Shown here piece by piece: positions 8,637 through 18,063 of a DNA stretch of 64,000 bases. The DNA comes from Paenibacillus sp. FSL H8-0548 (GTDB lineage: Bacteria; Bacillota; Bacilli; Paenibacillales; Paenibacillaceae). Position 1 is the stretch's first letter. Each line of letters begins with the position of its first letter. The notes under the pieces were generated by a model. The model searched no databases, had not been told where the DNA came from, and saw only the letters and a program-made list of their open reading frames with translations. Both the position numbers and the translations under genes were made by a program. The DNA lies in the NCBI RefSeq assembly GCF_038630985.1, contig NZ_CP152049.1, forward strand, positions 4,483,501 to 4,547,500. Reading direction: 5' to 3'.

Positions 8637-9923
8637 TTAATCAGAAACGAGACGACCATCCGCTTCCAGCCTTACGCCAAAAGAAATCGAAGACAATCGA
8701 TCAAGCAGCGTCTTTGCCGCATCCCCTTCGAGGGGTGTCGGCTGCGCATTCACTGTAAACATCGGATGGAACGTCAGCTCACAATCCCCGCTTTTTGTAC
8801 ATAAAGCATCAAGCACACCGGTTTCGCCAGCTGTTTCTTTCGGATATGAAGTAAAAATAAAGTTCCCTAAACTGTATGCAATCCATTTGCCTTTATACAT
8901 TTCAAACCCTTGCAGCACATGCGGATGGCTTCCGATGACTAGATCTGCGCCGGCATCAATATATTGTTTGCCAAAATCCGTCTGGTAAGGCTCCAGTTTA
9001 TCTACCCGTTCCTTACCCCAATGAACCATGACAACAACGATATCCGCCTGTTCCTTTGCTTTGGCAATCGCAGCATTAGCACGCGTCGTATCATAGCTCT
9101 CTGCTAATCCTGCATTATACTTGTCAGCTTTCCACGACGGGAACGGGACAACCCTGCTCAGTCCAATATACGCAACCTTTATGCCGCGAACCTCTTTAAT
9201 AACCGGAGCAAAAGCTTCCGTATCATTGCTGCCCGCACCCATATGCGAAATGCCTGCTTCGTCCAAATAGCTCATCGTATCCAGCATGCCCTCAACACCC
9301 TGATCCAGAGCATGATTATTCGCTAGGCTCATCACATCGAAGCCAGCATTGTACATCGAAGGGAGAACATCAGGCGAACCCTTATACACGTATGGAGTTC
9401 CAACAACCGGAGTTCCCCTCTTCGTAATTGGAAATTCCAAATTGCCTGCAGTCAGATCAGGCTCGCTCAAATAAAGCAATGCCTCTTTATACAGATAATC
9501 ATAGCCTTCACGCTCAGTGATCGCACTCACATATTCTGCAACCAGCAAGTCACCAACAAAGGATAAGCTAATTTTATCGTCATCACTAGCTGCAGGCTCA
9601 GAATCAATCACTTCAGCATCGTCCTCTGGCAGCGCGTTTACTCCGTTCTCATTGCTATTATCAGGCTCCTCCGATGGCAAAATAACATTGCCCGGCGTAT
9701 TCTCATCTGTACTCGGCTTGCCTGCTTGCTCCTGACCATTCGAACCATCGCCAAAAATGTCAAACCATTCGGACAGCTTATCCGAATTCGATACGGCAAG
9801 CCATACGCCAAGCAATATTATAATGACACCAAGGAGCGTGAAATTGACGATAATACGTCGTTTGAGCCTTTTTTTCCGTCTAAGCTTTTCCTGTGAATGG
9901 GCTTCGGAACGAGATCTTTGCAT
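8637..9923 (-). CDS. CapA-family protein (poly-gamma-glutamate capsule-type metallophosphatase fold)
   Basis: A 428-residue membrane-anchored protein: a basic N terminus, one transmembrane helix (~residues 24-45), an acidic low-complexity linker (~50-115), then a CapA/PgsA domain. Domain motifs are SFVGDLLVAE, GNLEFPIT, SLANNHALDQG, VHWGKE and IGSHPHVLQG, which in this family form a calcineurin-like metal site. CapA/PgsA takes part in gamma-PGA export in Bacillus, but no capB/capC genes are next to it here, so the role is open. ATG 9923 follows AAGGAG. Confidence 0.87.
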   Translation of the reverse strand: MQRSRSEAHSQEKLRRKKRLKRRIIVNFTLLGVIIILLGVWLAVSNSDKLSEWFDIFGDGSNGQEQAGKPSTDENTPGNVILPSEEPDNSNENGVNALPEDDAEVIDSEPAASDDDKISLSFVGDLLVAEYVSAITEREGYDYLYKEALLYLSEPDLTAGNLEFPITKRGTPVVGTPYVYKGSPDVLPSMYNAGFDVMSLANNHALDQGVEGMLDTMSYLDEAGISHMGAGSNDTEAFAPVIKEVRGIKVAYIGLSRVVPFPSWKADKYNAGLAESYDTTRANAAIAKAKEQADIVVVMVHWGKERVDKLEPYQTDFGKQYIDAGADLVIGSHPHVLQGFEMYKGKWIAYSLGNFIFTSYPKETAGETGVLDALCTKSGDCELTFHPMFTVNAQPTPLEGDAAKTLLDRLSSISFGVRLEADGRLVSD

Positions 9924-9981
9924 CGAAAATGGCTCCTTCTCTACATTAGGTTAAAAAGTCCATATACCCTATGACTCTACC

Positions 9982-9990
9982 ATTATAGCA
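9982..9990 (-). promoter_or_regulatory. Extended -10 promoter candidate for capA-like gene
   Basis: The minus strand reads TTGCTATAATGG, a perfect -10 hexamer with the TGN extension, about 60 bp before the capA-like start. No good -35 box is seen, as is common with an extended -10. Confidence 0.55.
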
Positions 9991-10028
9991 AGGTTCCACC
10001 TTTGATGGGTAATCAATTATAGCACGAC

Positions 10029-11471
10029 CTATTTGAAAATTGCCTGCGCCGCTTCCTTGCCTTGCCTTATGCAATCCGGCAGTCCAACGCCGTCGAATGC
10101 TGCACCTGTAATCCATACGCCAGGCAGCTCCTGCTGAACACGCTCGCGCAGCTTCTTCATATTCTCAAGATGTCCGATGGGGTATTGCGGCATGGAGCGC
10201 GGAAGTCTCGTGATTTCAGTGAACAAAGGCTCCGCCTTAACTCCCATCGTCTCTTCAATATCTCTTCTTACAGCCTTGATGAGACCCGCATCTGGCAATT
10301 TGACGCTCTCCTCTTGACCTGAGCGTCCAACATAGCAGCGCAGCAGCACCCGATCACTTGGACTGGTATGCAGCCATTTGCTTGATGTCCATGTGCATGC
10401 GGTGATATGAAGCCCTTCCGAGCGTGGCACAAGAAAGCCCGATCCGTCAAAATCCAGTCCGAACGTTGCCTTGTCGAATGCCATGACCACGTTAGCTACC
10501 GATACATAGTTAACCGCACGAAGCTCCTGGCAATCGATCAATGGCTCAAGCAGATCAGCTGCGTTATACGCAGGCGCTGTCATGACGATTCGATCCGCCT
10601 GCAGCGTTTCACCGCTATCAAGCACAACCTCATAACCGGCTGTCGGCTTACCGCTGGCATCAAGATTTCGCTTTATTTCCTGTACCTTTGTGCCAAGGCG
10701 CCGCTCTGCCTTGCTCAGTGCTTGATCAAGCGCGTTTACGAGCGTCGTTAAGCCACCTTTGAAAGTAAGGAAAGTGCCGCCCTTCGCCACAGCTGGCAGT
10801 GGCGCTGCGCCGGCTTTTCGGTTATACTGCATCCCGCGAATCAAGCTTCCATGCTTGCGCTCCGATGCTGCAAACTGTGGAAAGGTTGCCTGCAGACTAA
10901 GCTTCTTCAAATCTCCTGCATAAATGCCTGCAAGCAGCGGCTCGGCAATTCTTCGCATAACTTGATTGCCCACTCTCCGCTCTAAAAATCCACCCAGTGA
11001 TTCATCGGATTGTTCCTTGCGCGCAGGCAGCACCAAATCCAGCAAAGCCCGCAGCTTGCCTCCCCATGACAGCAAGCCTGTCTTTACGAAGGGTCCGATC
11101 TCCGTCGGAACACCAAGGACTAGACCTGGCGGCATAGCATGCAGCTTTCGTTCATGCAAAATATATGTTTTCTTCGCACCTGGATTAGTTGTCGTCAGCT
11201 CGTTCTCCAAACCAAGCTCCACCGCCAAATCAATAATGGCCAACTTTCGCGCCAAAAAAGAGTCAGGTCCTTTTTCAATGACGAATCCGTCACGCTGCAG
11301 CGTATTTATTTTCCCGCCCAAGGCAGGAGCGCCATCTACGATGGTCAATTCAATCTCCCTGCCCTGTCGCTCCGCTTCCCGCTGCAAATAAAAAGCGGAG
11401 CTCAGCCCGCTGATCCCTCCGCCAATAATGACAATTCGATCAGGGTTTCCGATTCTCCGCATCTCATTCAT
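10029..11471 (-). CDS. hemY: Coproporphyrinogen/protoporphyrinogen III oxidase (HemY/CgoX)
   Basis: A 480-residue FAD flavoprotein of the HemY family. In Bacillota it oxidises coproporphyrinogen III to coproporphyrin III (CgoX) in the coproporphyrin-dependent heme route. The FAD-binding GxGxxG is in VIIGGGISGLSSAFYL near the N terminus, and the C-terminal FAD motif in GVWITGAAFDGVGLPDCI. Its ATG overlaps the hemH stop (ATGA), so it is the third gene of the hemE-hemH-hemY operon and probably translationally coupled. Confidence 0.93.
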   Translation of the reverse strand: MNEMRRIGNPDRIVIIGGGISGLSSAFYLQREAERQGREIELTIVDGAPALGGKINTLQRDGFVIEKGPDSFLARKLAIIDLAVELGLENELTTTNPGAKKTYILHERKLHAMPPGLVLGVPTEIGPFVKTGLLSWGGKLRALLDLVLPARKEQSDESLGGFLERRVGNQVMRRIAEPLLAGIYAGDLKKLSLQATFPQFAASERKHGSLIRGMQYNRKAGAAPLPAVAKGGTFLTFKGGLTTLVNALDQALSKAERRLGTKVQEIKRNLDASGKPTAGYEVVLDSGETLQADRIVMTAPAYNAADLLEPLIDCQELRAVNYVSVANVVMAFDKATFGLDFDGSGFLVPRSEGLHITACTWTSSKWLHTSPSDRVLLRCYVGRSGQEESVKLPDAGLIKAVRRDIEETMGVKAEPLFTEITRLPRSMPQYPIGHLENMKKLRERVQQELPGVWITGAAFDGVGLPDCIRQGKEAAQAIFK

Positions 11472-12421
11472 TCCTTCCCTTGGCTGGCCAAGGCCTCGAT
11501 GACCGTTTCTGCCAATGTCTCCATATATAATGGGTCGCGATTCAGCATCGCGATTCGATCTAAAGTAATGTCAAGCGGCTTGGAAGCGTCCTTCGCTTCA
11601 ATGTCAAGATCATAAAGCACTTCCAAATGATCCGATACGAAGCCGACCGGTGCAACTAGAACTGCTTTAACGCCCTCTTCTGCAAGCACAGGCAAGGTTT
11701 CCAAAATATCTGGTCCAAGCCATGGATCTCTAGTACGCCCCGCGCTTTGCCAAGTAAACTGCCAATCCTTTACGCCTGCTGCCTTCGCAACTGCTGCTGA
11801 GGTTTCTAGCAGCTGCTGCTCATAGGGATCGCCAACCTCACGAATTTTTTCTGGTAAGCTATGTGCGCTAAACAGCACCTTCACACGATCTTCGCCATCC
11901 GTAGCAGCTGCCAATCGTCCTAATCCATCCACAACTCTTTCGGTAAGTGCCTGAAGCAGCTTCGGATGCATGTGATACTGCTTCACAAAAGTCATCGCAA
12001 TACCTAGCTCCTTCGCCTTCTCCTCAGCACGCTTAATGTAGCTGCCTACGCTCATCGTCGAGAAGTGTGGAGCCAGTACGATGCCAACCGCTTCCGTAAT
12101 GCCAGCCTTCGCCATTTGTTCAACGCCGTCCTCAATATAGGGCTTCGCATGCTTCAAGCCCTGATAACATACGAATTGGCCTGGCGCCAGCTGCTCCAGC
12201 TTATCCTGCAAGCCAGCTACTTGTCCGTTTGTGTTTTCCCGAAGCGGAAATACGCCCCCCACAATAGCTTCATAACGACCCTTTAGCTCAGCGAGCAGCT
12301 CCGGGGTAGGCGCGTTTCCACGACGAATATGAGTATAATAAGCCTCAACGTCATCCAGCGATTCTGGCGTGCCGTACGACATAACAAGTACACCGATTTG
12401 CTTATTTTGATGCTCAGACAT
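11468..12421 (-). CDS. hemH: Ferrochelatase (coproporphyrin type, HemH/CpfC)
   Basis: A 317-residue ferrochelatase that inserts ferrous iron into the porphyrin, coproporphyrin III in Bacillota. The catalytic His lies in LFSAHSLPEKI, and WQSAGRTRDPWLGPDI is the substrate-site loop. ATG 12421 is preceded by AAGGAGG at 7 bp and overlaps the end of hemE by 8 bp; an upstream in-frame ATG at 12451 lies inside hemE without a ribosome site. The middle gene of the heme operon. Confidence 0.94.
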   Translation of the reverse strand: MSEHQNKQIGVLVMSYGTPESLDDVEAYYTHIRRGNAPTPELLAELKGRYEAIVGGVFPLRENTNGQVAGLQDKLEQLAPGQFVCYQGLKHAKPYIEDGVEQMAKAGITEAVGIVLAPHFSTMSVGSYIKRAEEKAKELGIAMTFVKQYHMHPKLLQALTERVVDGLGRLAAATDGEDRVKVLFSAHSLPEKIREVGDPYEQQLLETSAAVAKAAGVKDWQFTWQSAGRTRDPWLGPDILETLPVLAEEGVKAVLVAPVGFVSDHLEVLYDLDIEAKDASKPLDITLDRIAMLNRDPLYMETLAETVIEALASQGKE

Positions 12422-13484
12422 GCTTTGCCTCCTTATTGCTGCGTGCTGCAATAGCTTTCTTGGAATAAGATTGCACGAATGCAGTCAGCTCAGCGAGCTT
12501 CTCAAGCGACGCCTCTGGAAATAGGCCGTGTCCAAGGTTGAAAATAAAGCCTGGCGCTTCTATTCCGCTATCAATAATTTCCTTAGCATAGCTCTCAATG
12601 ACTTGGATTGGCGCAGTCAGAATGGTTGGATCAAGATTGCCCTGAACAGCAAAGCCGTTATCCAGTCTCCGTCTGCCCTCCGCAATAGATACACGCCAGT
12701 CAAGGCCGATAACATCAGTCTTCACCTGATGCAATTCCGGCAATAGCTCACCTGAACTCACGCCTGGAAAATAAATCTTCGGCTGCGGCAAATCCGACAG
12801 CTCTGCGAAGATCCGTTCAATGGTAGGCAATACGAATTTCCGGAAATCAGCGGGACTCAGTGCGCCTACCCAGCTGTCAAACAATTGAACAGCCTTGGCC
12901 CCTGCGGCAACATGCGCACGCAAATAAGTAATAACCATGTCACCCAGCTTGCGCATGAGTTCATGCCAAACCGCTGGCTCACTGTACATCATTTCTTTCG
13001 TGCGCAAATAGTTTTTGGAAGGTCTTCCTTCAATTAAATAGCTCGCAATCGTGAACGGTGCGCCCGCGAAAGAAATGAGCGGAACCTCAAGCTCACGATC
13101 TAGGATTCGAATCGTTTCAATAACATGGCCGAGATCGCCATCAACATCAATTGGCTTTAATCTCTCCACGTCAGCGGCTGATTTAATCGGGTTCGCAATG
13201 ACCGGTCCAATATTAGCAACGATATCAAAATCAATTCCGATAGAGGCTACTGGATTCATAATATCGGAATATAATATAGCCGCATCAACACCGAGCTTCC
13301 GAATCGGCATCAGCGTAACCTCAGCCGCAAGCTCTGGCTGCTTGCATATTTCAAGCAAAGAATATTTCTCTTTTATTTTGCGGTAATCAGGATCGTACCT
13401 TCCCGCCTGTCTCATGTACCATACAGGTATTTGATCTACTTGTTCCTTCCGGCAAGCCCGTATGAAACGGTCGTTATACGTCAT
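12414..13484 (-). CDS. hemE: Uroporphyrinogen decarboxylase
   Basis: A 356-residue HemE, which removes four carboxyl groups from uroporphyrinogen III to give coproporphyrinogen III. The signature VWYMRQAGRYDPDYR is near the N terminus, and ISFAGAPFTIASYLIEG and FNLGHGLFPEAS are also family motifs. First gene of the minus-strand heme operon; ATG 13484 follows AGAGGAA and a consensus-like promoter lies 37 bp upstream. Confidence 0.95.
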   Translation of the reverse strand: MTYNDRFIRACRKEQVDQIPVWYMRQAGRYDPDYRKIKEKYSLLEICKQPELAAEVTLMPIRKLGVDAAILYSDIMNPVASIGIDFDIVANIGPVIANPIKSAADVERLKPIDVDGDLGHVIETIRILDRELEVPLISFAGAPFTIASYLIEGRPSKNYLRTKEMMYSEPAVWHELMRKLGDMVITYLRAHVAAGAKAVQLFDSWVGALSPADFRKFVLPTIERIFAELSDLPQPKIYFPGVSSGELLPELHQVKTDVIGLDWRVSIAEGRRRLDNGFAVQGNLDPTILTAPIQVIESYAKEIIDSGIEAPGFIFNLGHGLFPEASLEKLAELTAFVQSYSKKAIAARSNKEAKHV

Positions 13485-13521
13485 TCCCGTTCCTCTTTTC
13501 TATGTATTTTCCTATGCTTCC

Positions 13522-13550
13522 ATTATGCCCTTTTTCCTCATACCTAACAA
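13522..13550 (-). promoter_or_regulatory. Promoter of the heme operon
   Basis: On the minus strand -35 TTGTTA (13550-13545) and -10 CATAAT (13527-13522) are separated by exactly 17 bp, and the -10 ends 37 bp before the hemE start. This fits a vegetative sigma-A promoter. Confidence 0.6.
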
Positions 13551-13620
13551 CTAGCGCAGGTCGACTTCCTATGACAATAGTATGACAATAAGCTTTGAGC
13601 TGCGTGAAGGACTTATGAAT

Positions 13621-13673
13621 AAAGGATGGCCTTCTGAATGAGAGACGAAACTCCCTCATCAAAAAGCCATCCT
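13621..13673 (-). terminator. Terminator at the end of the pilMNO operon
   Basis: Outer arms AGGATGGC (13623-13630) and GCCATCCT (13666-13673) enclose a smaller GATGAGGGAG/CTCTCATTC stem. It lies between pilO and the hemE promoter. Confidence 0.6.
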
Positions 13674-13715
13674 AATTAAGCTGCAAACAGTTATCTACGC
13701 TGATTTCTCTAAAGA

Positions 13716-14381
13716 CTATTCTGCTATGCTATCCGTAAGAAAGGCATTCGCCAATTGGGGGAAAACATAGGCTTGAACGGTCATCTGCAAAGCATAAATT
13801 GCTTTATCCTTATTAATGAAGGAAAACGAAAATAATTCTGGATAATCCTTATTAATGGCTTCCTTAGTCTGCTCTGTGATGCTCCACTTTTGCAAGCTAA
13901 ACAAGCGTTCATGCTTTTGCATGTTATCAATGTAAGCCAGCAAATCAGGCAAATGGCCCACAACGAGAACCTCATATCCCGTTATCATCGTACCTGAATT
14001 TTGTGAACCAGCGGTTGACTGCGGCTCCGATTCAGTGCCGCCGGATTGCCTTACATAGGCTAAAGGCGTATTTGATTCAACCGATAAATCATTAATAAAC
14101 ACAAAATTTTCCGAATCTATTCTTTTTACAGGCACACGAGTCGTTATTTGCGTCATTTGCTCATCTGAGATATTCTCATTCGTGTACTCGTTCTTTACGC
14201 TTTGCAGCGTAACATTTTTTTGATCAATGCCTTGTTTATCTACTTTTAAACTATCCAACCCTGGTAATAGAAATAAAAATAGAACAGCAGCGTTCAAGAC
14301 GACCAAAAGAGCAACGACAACTATAAAAACAACTTGGTTTTGGCTAAGTGCTGCCTTAGAGGATTTCAACTTGATCTCCAT
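13716..14381 (-). CDS. pilO: PilO-like type IV pilus alignment protein
   Basis: A 221-residue bitopic membrane protein: short cytoplasmic N terminus, one transmembrane helix (~17-40), a coiled region, and an extracytoplasmic ferredoxin-like PilO domain. In type IV pili PilO forms a heterodimer with PilN that links the cytoplasmic PilM ring to the pilus. Identity rests on topology and on position directly after pilM and pilN (2-bp gap); sequence similarity within PilO is low. Confidence 0.75.
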   Translation of the reverse strand: MEIKLKSSKAALSQNQVVFIVVVALLVVLNAAVLFLFLLPGLDSLKVDKQGIDQKNVTLQSVKNEYTNENISDEQMTQITTRVPVKRIDSENFVFINDLSVESNTPLAYVRQSGGTESEPQSTAGSQNSGTMITGYEVLVVGHLPDLLAYIDNMQKHERLFSLQKWSITEQTKEAINKDYPELFSFSFINKDKAIYALQMTVQAYVFPQLANAFLTDSIAE

Positions 14382-14383
14382 CG

Positions 14384-14986
14384 TTACGAAGCTCCTTTAT
14401 CGTCGCTAAGCTCAATGTCCAACATTAGCTTATAAACTTCTTTTCTTACCGTTTTGGTTGTTGATACACCCTCTATATCTGAAGGCACGACTTCCGTTGT
14501 CGTTTGTTCATCTGTTTTTTTGAACACTGAGGTTAAAATCACCTGTTGAAGCTGTTCTTCAGCTTCCAATAGCCTCATATACGCAACTACGTCCGAGTAG
14601 ATCTTAAAATCAAGGTCAATCGTTATTTTTTTCTGGTCCACGGCGTTTAACGATACTAGCTTTGCTGTTGCAGGCATATTTTTAGTAATCGCTGACAAAT
14701 AGGGACCCCATTCGGTGCGATTCTGCATAAGCGCAGCAATCAATTGTTCTGCTTGCCTATATCCATCCACTTTAACCTTTAATTCACCATTATCGCGAAT
14801 CGCATTAATCTCCTGATCCAATTGCAGACCTTGTTCATTAACACGACTGCTCTCTGATTTCCAAGTCATAATATAATAACATTGAGCAGCGAGTACAATA
14901 ATCAGTAAAATCACGAGCAGCGGCTTAAGCTTCGGATTTTGCAGCACTTCTTTCTGTCTCGAAGGCAATAGGTTAATCGATTTCAT
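14384..14986 (-). CDS. pilN: PilN-like type IV pilus assembly protein
   Basis: A 200-residue bitopic protein starting MKSINLLPSRQKEV; the INLLP motif is the conserved PilN segment that docks into PilM. A transmembrane helix at ~23-43 and a periplasm-facing PilN domain follow. Its ATG overlaps the pilM stop (ATGA) and has a GGGGAAGGA ribosome site, so it is coupled to pilM. Confidence 0.82.
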   Translation of the reverse strand: MKSINLLPSRQKEVLQNPKLKPLLVILLIIVLAAQCYYIMTWKSESSRVNEQGLQLDQEINAIRDNGELKVKVDGYRQAEQLIAALMQNRTEWGPYLSAITKNMPATAKLVSLNAVDQKKITIDLDFKIYSDVVAYMRLLEAEEQLQQVILTSVFKKTDEQTTTEVVPSDIEGVSTTKTVRKEVYKLMLDIELSDDKGAS

Positions 14987-16026
14987 GCTTCCTTCCCCCT
15001 CAAAGCCAAACCAAGCGGTACCGCATAAGTAGCAGCATTCCAGTTTGTGGAGTTATCCGCTACAGATAGTGATTGCCAATCAAGCAGCGTTACGGGCGGG
15101 GTTAAGCCTTCTGCCATCAACCCAGCTAGACGCCCTAGTTCTGCTATATCCCCCGAGAGAATAATTTTGCTAAATGACTTCTCACTTTTATTCAAATTAT
15201 AATAATAGAAATTCATTAATCGCTCCAACTCAGCAATCAAGTCCTGTGCAGCGTTCGAGAAGGTCTGCTCTGGACTAGAGAAGCTTTCCAGCCAACTATT
15301 TTGCTCTGAATCAGCATCTTTAGTGATGCTTTTGAAGGATACCTCAACATTGCGGGTTATTTTGAAATGGCCATCCTCAATAATGGTGAATTCACTATTA
15401 AGCTCATTCACATTGACAATAATGTTAATGCCATCTGTATCGATATGTCCCGTATCAAGTACACGCAATAGAGAGAACGACTTAATCTCGATGCTGCATG
15501 GAATTAACTTCAATCTCTCGAAAATATCCACATAATCTTGCAAAATACTTGTAGGTGCAGCAACCACCAACACCTCACTAAGATTTTCTTCTTCCAATGG
15601 AACCTTAACAATATCGTTCGGATTCCTCGGAAGCTTTATGAAATCATAAGAAGGATCGTCAAACGCCATACTTAAGTTGTTTTTCATTTCAAAGCTCACA
15701 AGCTTTTTGAGATCAGCATGAGCAAGATCAGGCAGCTTAAGACTTCTTACCATGGCCATTTGACTTGGGATAGCAAAATGCACGTATCGGCTGCTGAATC
15801 TTCTTGAATCCAGCACCATTTTTATCGTATCATGAAGTTTTTCCTGATCAACTACCTTACCGTCATCCACTACTCCTGCTGGCAGCTGTCTAGATGAATA
15901 ATTAAGAAGTTTTATAGGCTGCTTGCCCTTCTGCTGAATCTCGCAAATCTTCACATCGCTGTCCGTAATTTCTATGCCCAGGGTTTGATGCCCATTTGAT
16001 AGTTTTCTAAGTATGGATTGATTCAT
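14983..16026 (-). CDS. pilM: PilM-like actin-fold pilus assembly ATPase
   Basis: A 347-residue cytoplasmic protein of the PilM/FtsA-like actin fold, which binds the PilN N terminus and forms a ring under the inner membrane. The N-terminal TLGIEITDSDVKICEI is the first phosphate-binding strand, and ILSGDIAELGRLAGLM is the later nucleotide-site loop. First of a tight pilM-pilN-pilO set, 35 bp downstream of the large pilus-type protein; GGGGGAT ribosome site. Confidence 0.85.
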   Translation of the reverse strand: MNQSILRKLSNGHQTLGIEITDSDVKICEIQQKGKQPIKLLNYSSRQLPAGVVDDGKVVDQEKLHDTIKMVLDSRRFSSRYVHFAIPSQMAMVRSLKLPDLAHADLKKLVSFEMKNNLSMAFDDPSYDFIKLPRNPNDIVKVPLEEENLSEVLVVAAPTSILQDYVDIFERLKLIPCSIEIKSFSLLRVLDTGHIDTDGINIIVNVNELNSEFTIIEDGHFKITRNVEVSFKSITKDADSEQNSWLESFSSPEQTFSNAAQDLIAELERLMNFYYYNLNKSEKSFSKIILSGDIAELGRLAGLMAEGLTPPVTLLDWQSLSVADNSTNWNAATYAVPLGLALRGKEA

Positions 16027-16060
16027 CTCTTATCCCCCTTGTAGCAGAGCAACATTTTGA

Positions 16061-17989
16061 TTAAGTAATACAAATATACTTCTTAGTATGATTAGCATTT
16101 CCATATTCGGCTGAAAAGGTTGTTTTCAACCCGACATTAAAACCTTTCATTTTTATTTTGTTCCAATCTACGTTGTTTAATTTATCTCCGAAAATAGCAT
16201 TTTGATAGACAATAAGCATACCGTTTTCCAATACTACTTTGCCATTAACCGAACTAGTAAATGAAAGATTAGATTTAGTTATGAAATGCTCGCCTATAAT
16301 CATTTCTCCATTGCCATTAATCGTACTTATTGAAACATCACCGATTGCCATAATTGTTTTGCCAACCTTTATGCTGGCATTCAGATCTCCAGTGAATGTT
16401 AATGAAGACTTTGTGAGTAAATTCTCTGCAATCGCGATGGTGCCTTTAGCATTAGAGACCTTGAACTGTACTTTTCCTGAAGCAACAAGTGATTTCCCGA
16501 TACTAACTCCATTATTCAAATCACCGGTGAAGAGAATATCACTCTTTGAGATCAAATCTCCTAGTACTTCGAGGGAACCGCCGCTATTAAACGTACCAAA
16601 AGAAATTGTCCCTGCCGCTGCCATTGTTTTCATAACCGTGAACTTTGCGTTCCATGTTCCTAGAAATTGAACTGTACCTATTGAAATGAAATTGCCGCCA
16701 ATCGTTATGCTAGTGCCGTTGATGGTGTTAAAATCCGCATTACCATTTACAACTACAGATCCTATAATATTTACATTAACATTAATGCTAGAACTGACAC
16801 TCAAACTACCTGCTACAATATCACCGTTTACAGTCAGTTTTTTAATAGACTTGTTTAAAGTCAGCTTACCTCCAACGACTAAATCGCCCTCAATTGTAAT
16901 TTCCCCAACATCTGAGTCTGTACCAATCTGCATGTCTCCACGAACATGTATGTCGCCTTTAAATGTCATATTCGAATTACTGGAGTTAGCAATTGTAAGT
17001 TTTTTCCCTACTTGAACATTACCATTTACGACAACGATATTTCTTATTTCCTTGCTAAACTCTAAATTCCCCGATGCAACAATTGATTTCGAATTTTCTT
17101 TGTCTATAATAACCTCAGCATCATTGATACCATTTTGTTTATAAATCCTCACATCGCCTGCATGATTAATAGCGTTCCTCGACTTTTCAATAACGAGCTC
17201 ATTTGCCGTTGTAGAATTGCTAATACTAGAAACATTCGTCATCCGTTCATCCGGAAATACATTTTGAAAAGCATAACTTGTTGTAGAGTCAATTTTATTT
17301 AAATAATAATCTGTCGTCGGATCGAACCACTTCTCAAAATCCGTATACTCAAATCCATTATTAAAATGCTTGGCTGGCAAAGCTTCGCCTGCCGTCGCTC
17401 CTACATAACAAGCTGCGAATACTTTATTAAAATAAGGATCACCAACTACATTTGCTTTGATCAATACCTTTCCCCCTGGATTTGGAACCGGAGCAGTGGG
17501 GACTGGTGTTGGCCCAGGCGGTGAGGTCGGCGCAGGTGTGGGGGTTGATGTTGGAGGCACAACTGGTGCCACATATATAGCATCTAATTTATATTTCACT
17601 TTTCCTGATCGAGTCTGATTACCATTGCCATACTTTGCTGTAAAAATGATTTCTATCGGTTCATTGCTGCTGTTGCGAACAAGCGTTGCTTCAGCATCTA
17701 ATGCTTCAATTGCATTAACCTGGTCTAGCAATGATACAATTTTGGCTTCAGTGTTGTTGGGACTGCTTATCCCCTCACGTTCGGTCATATCTTCATACAA
17801 TCTACCAAACACAGTCATAGCAGAATGGGCCTTTGCAAAAGCAGCTTCTGAATTGCCTCCTGTTTTTGCTTGAAGTAATCCAACATTTGTGTTCATGGCA
17901 AGCGGTACTGCGATGAAGGAGAGCATGATGATAAAACCGAAAACTAGCATAAGTGTTCCGCCTTTGTCTGACCTTGAATATTTAAACAT
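16061..17989 (-). CDS. Large pilus-locus protein with hydrophobic N terminus, proline-rich linker and beta-solenoid-like body
   Basis: A 642-residue protein. Residues ~8-55 resemble a PilX-type N terminus: a hydrophobic helix (LMLVFGFIIMLSFIAVPLAM) followed by an amphipathic helix. A Pro/Thr linker (~150-175) follows. The rest is a long series of short beta repeats such as VNGNVQVGKKLTI, IEGDLVVGGKLTL and VNGDIVAGSLSV, reminiscent of bactofilin-like or other right-handed beta-solenoids. ATG 17989 follows AAGGAGG; an ATG 18 bp upstream would place the ribosome site inside the gene. No classical GxxxxE prepilin site is seen. It is probably a surface component or minor pilin of the type IV pilus; the exact role is unknown. 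Confidence 0.7.
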   Translation of the reverse strand: MFKYSRSDKGGTLMLVFGFIIMLSFIAVPLAMNTNVGLLQAKTGGNSEAAFAKAHSAMTVFGRLYEDMTEREGISSPNNTEAKIVSLLDQVNAIEALDAEATLVRNSSNEPIEIIFTAKYGNGNQTRSGKVKYKLDAIYVAPVVPPTSTPTPAPTSPPGPTPVPTAPVPNPGGKVLIKANVVGDPYFNKVFAACYVGATAGEALPAKHFNNGFEYTDFEKWFDPTTDYYLNKIDSTTSYAFQNVFPDERMTNVSSISNSTTANELVIEKSRNAINHAGDVRIYKQNGINDAEVIIDKENSKSIVASGNLEFSKEIRNIVVVNGNVQVGKKLTIANSSNSNMTFKGDIHVRGDMQIGTDSDVGEITIEGDLVVGGKLTLNKSIKKLTVNGDIVAGSLSVSSSINVNVNIIGSVVVNGNADFNTINGTSITIGGNFISIGTVQFLGTWNAKFTVMKTMAAAGTISFGTFNSGGSLEVLGDLISKSDILFTGDLNNGVSIGKSLVASGKVQFKVSNAKGTIAIAENLLTKSSLTFTGDLNASIKVGKTIMAIGDVSISTINGNGEMIIGEHFITKSNLSFTSSVNGKVVLENGMLIVYQNAIFGDKLNNVDWNKIKMKGFNVGLKTTFSAEYGNANHTKKYICIT

Positions 17990-18063
17990 TGCCTTTTCCT
18001 CCTTCATCGTATTATTCTAATAGTAAAGCTATTCGAAAACTTGCACTTAATGGGAGGATTGTA

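Noticed and set aside
10062..13386. Long antisense frames over the heme genes
   Set aside because: They lack ribosome sites and mirror strongly conserved genes on the other strand.
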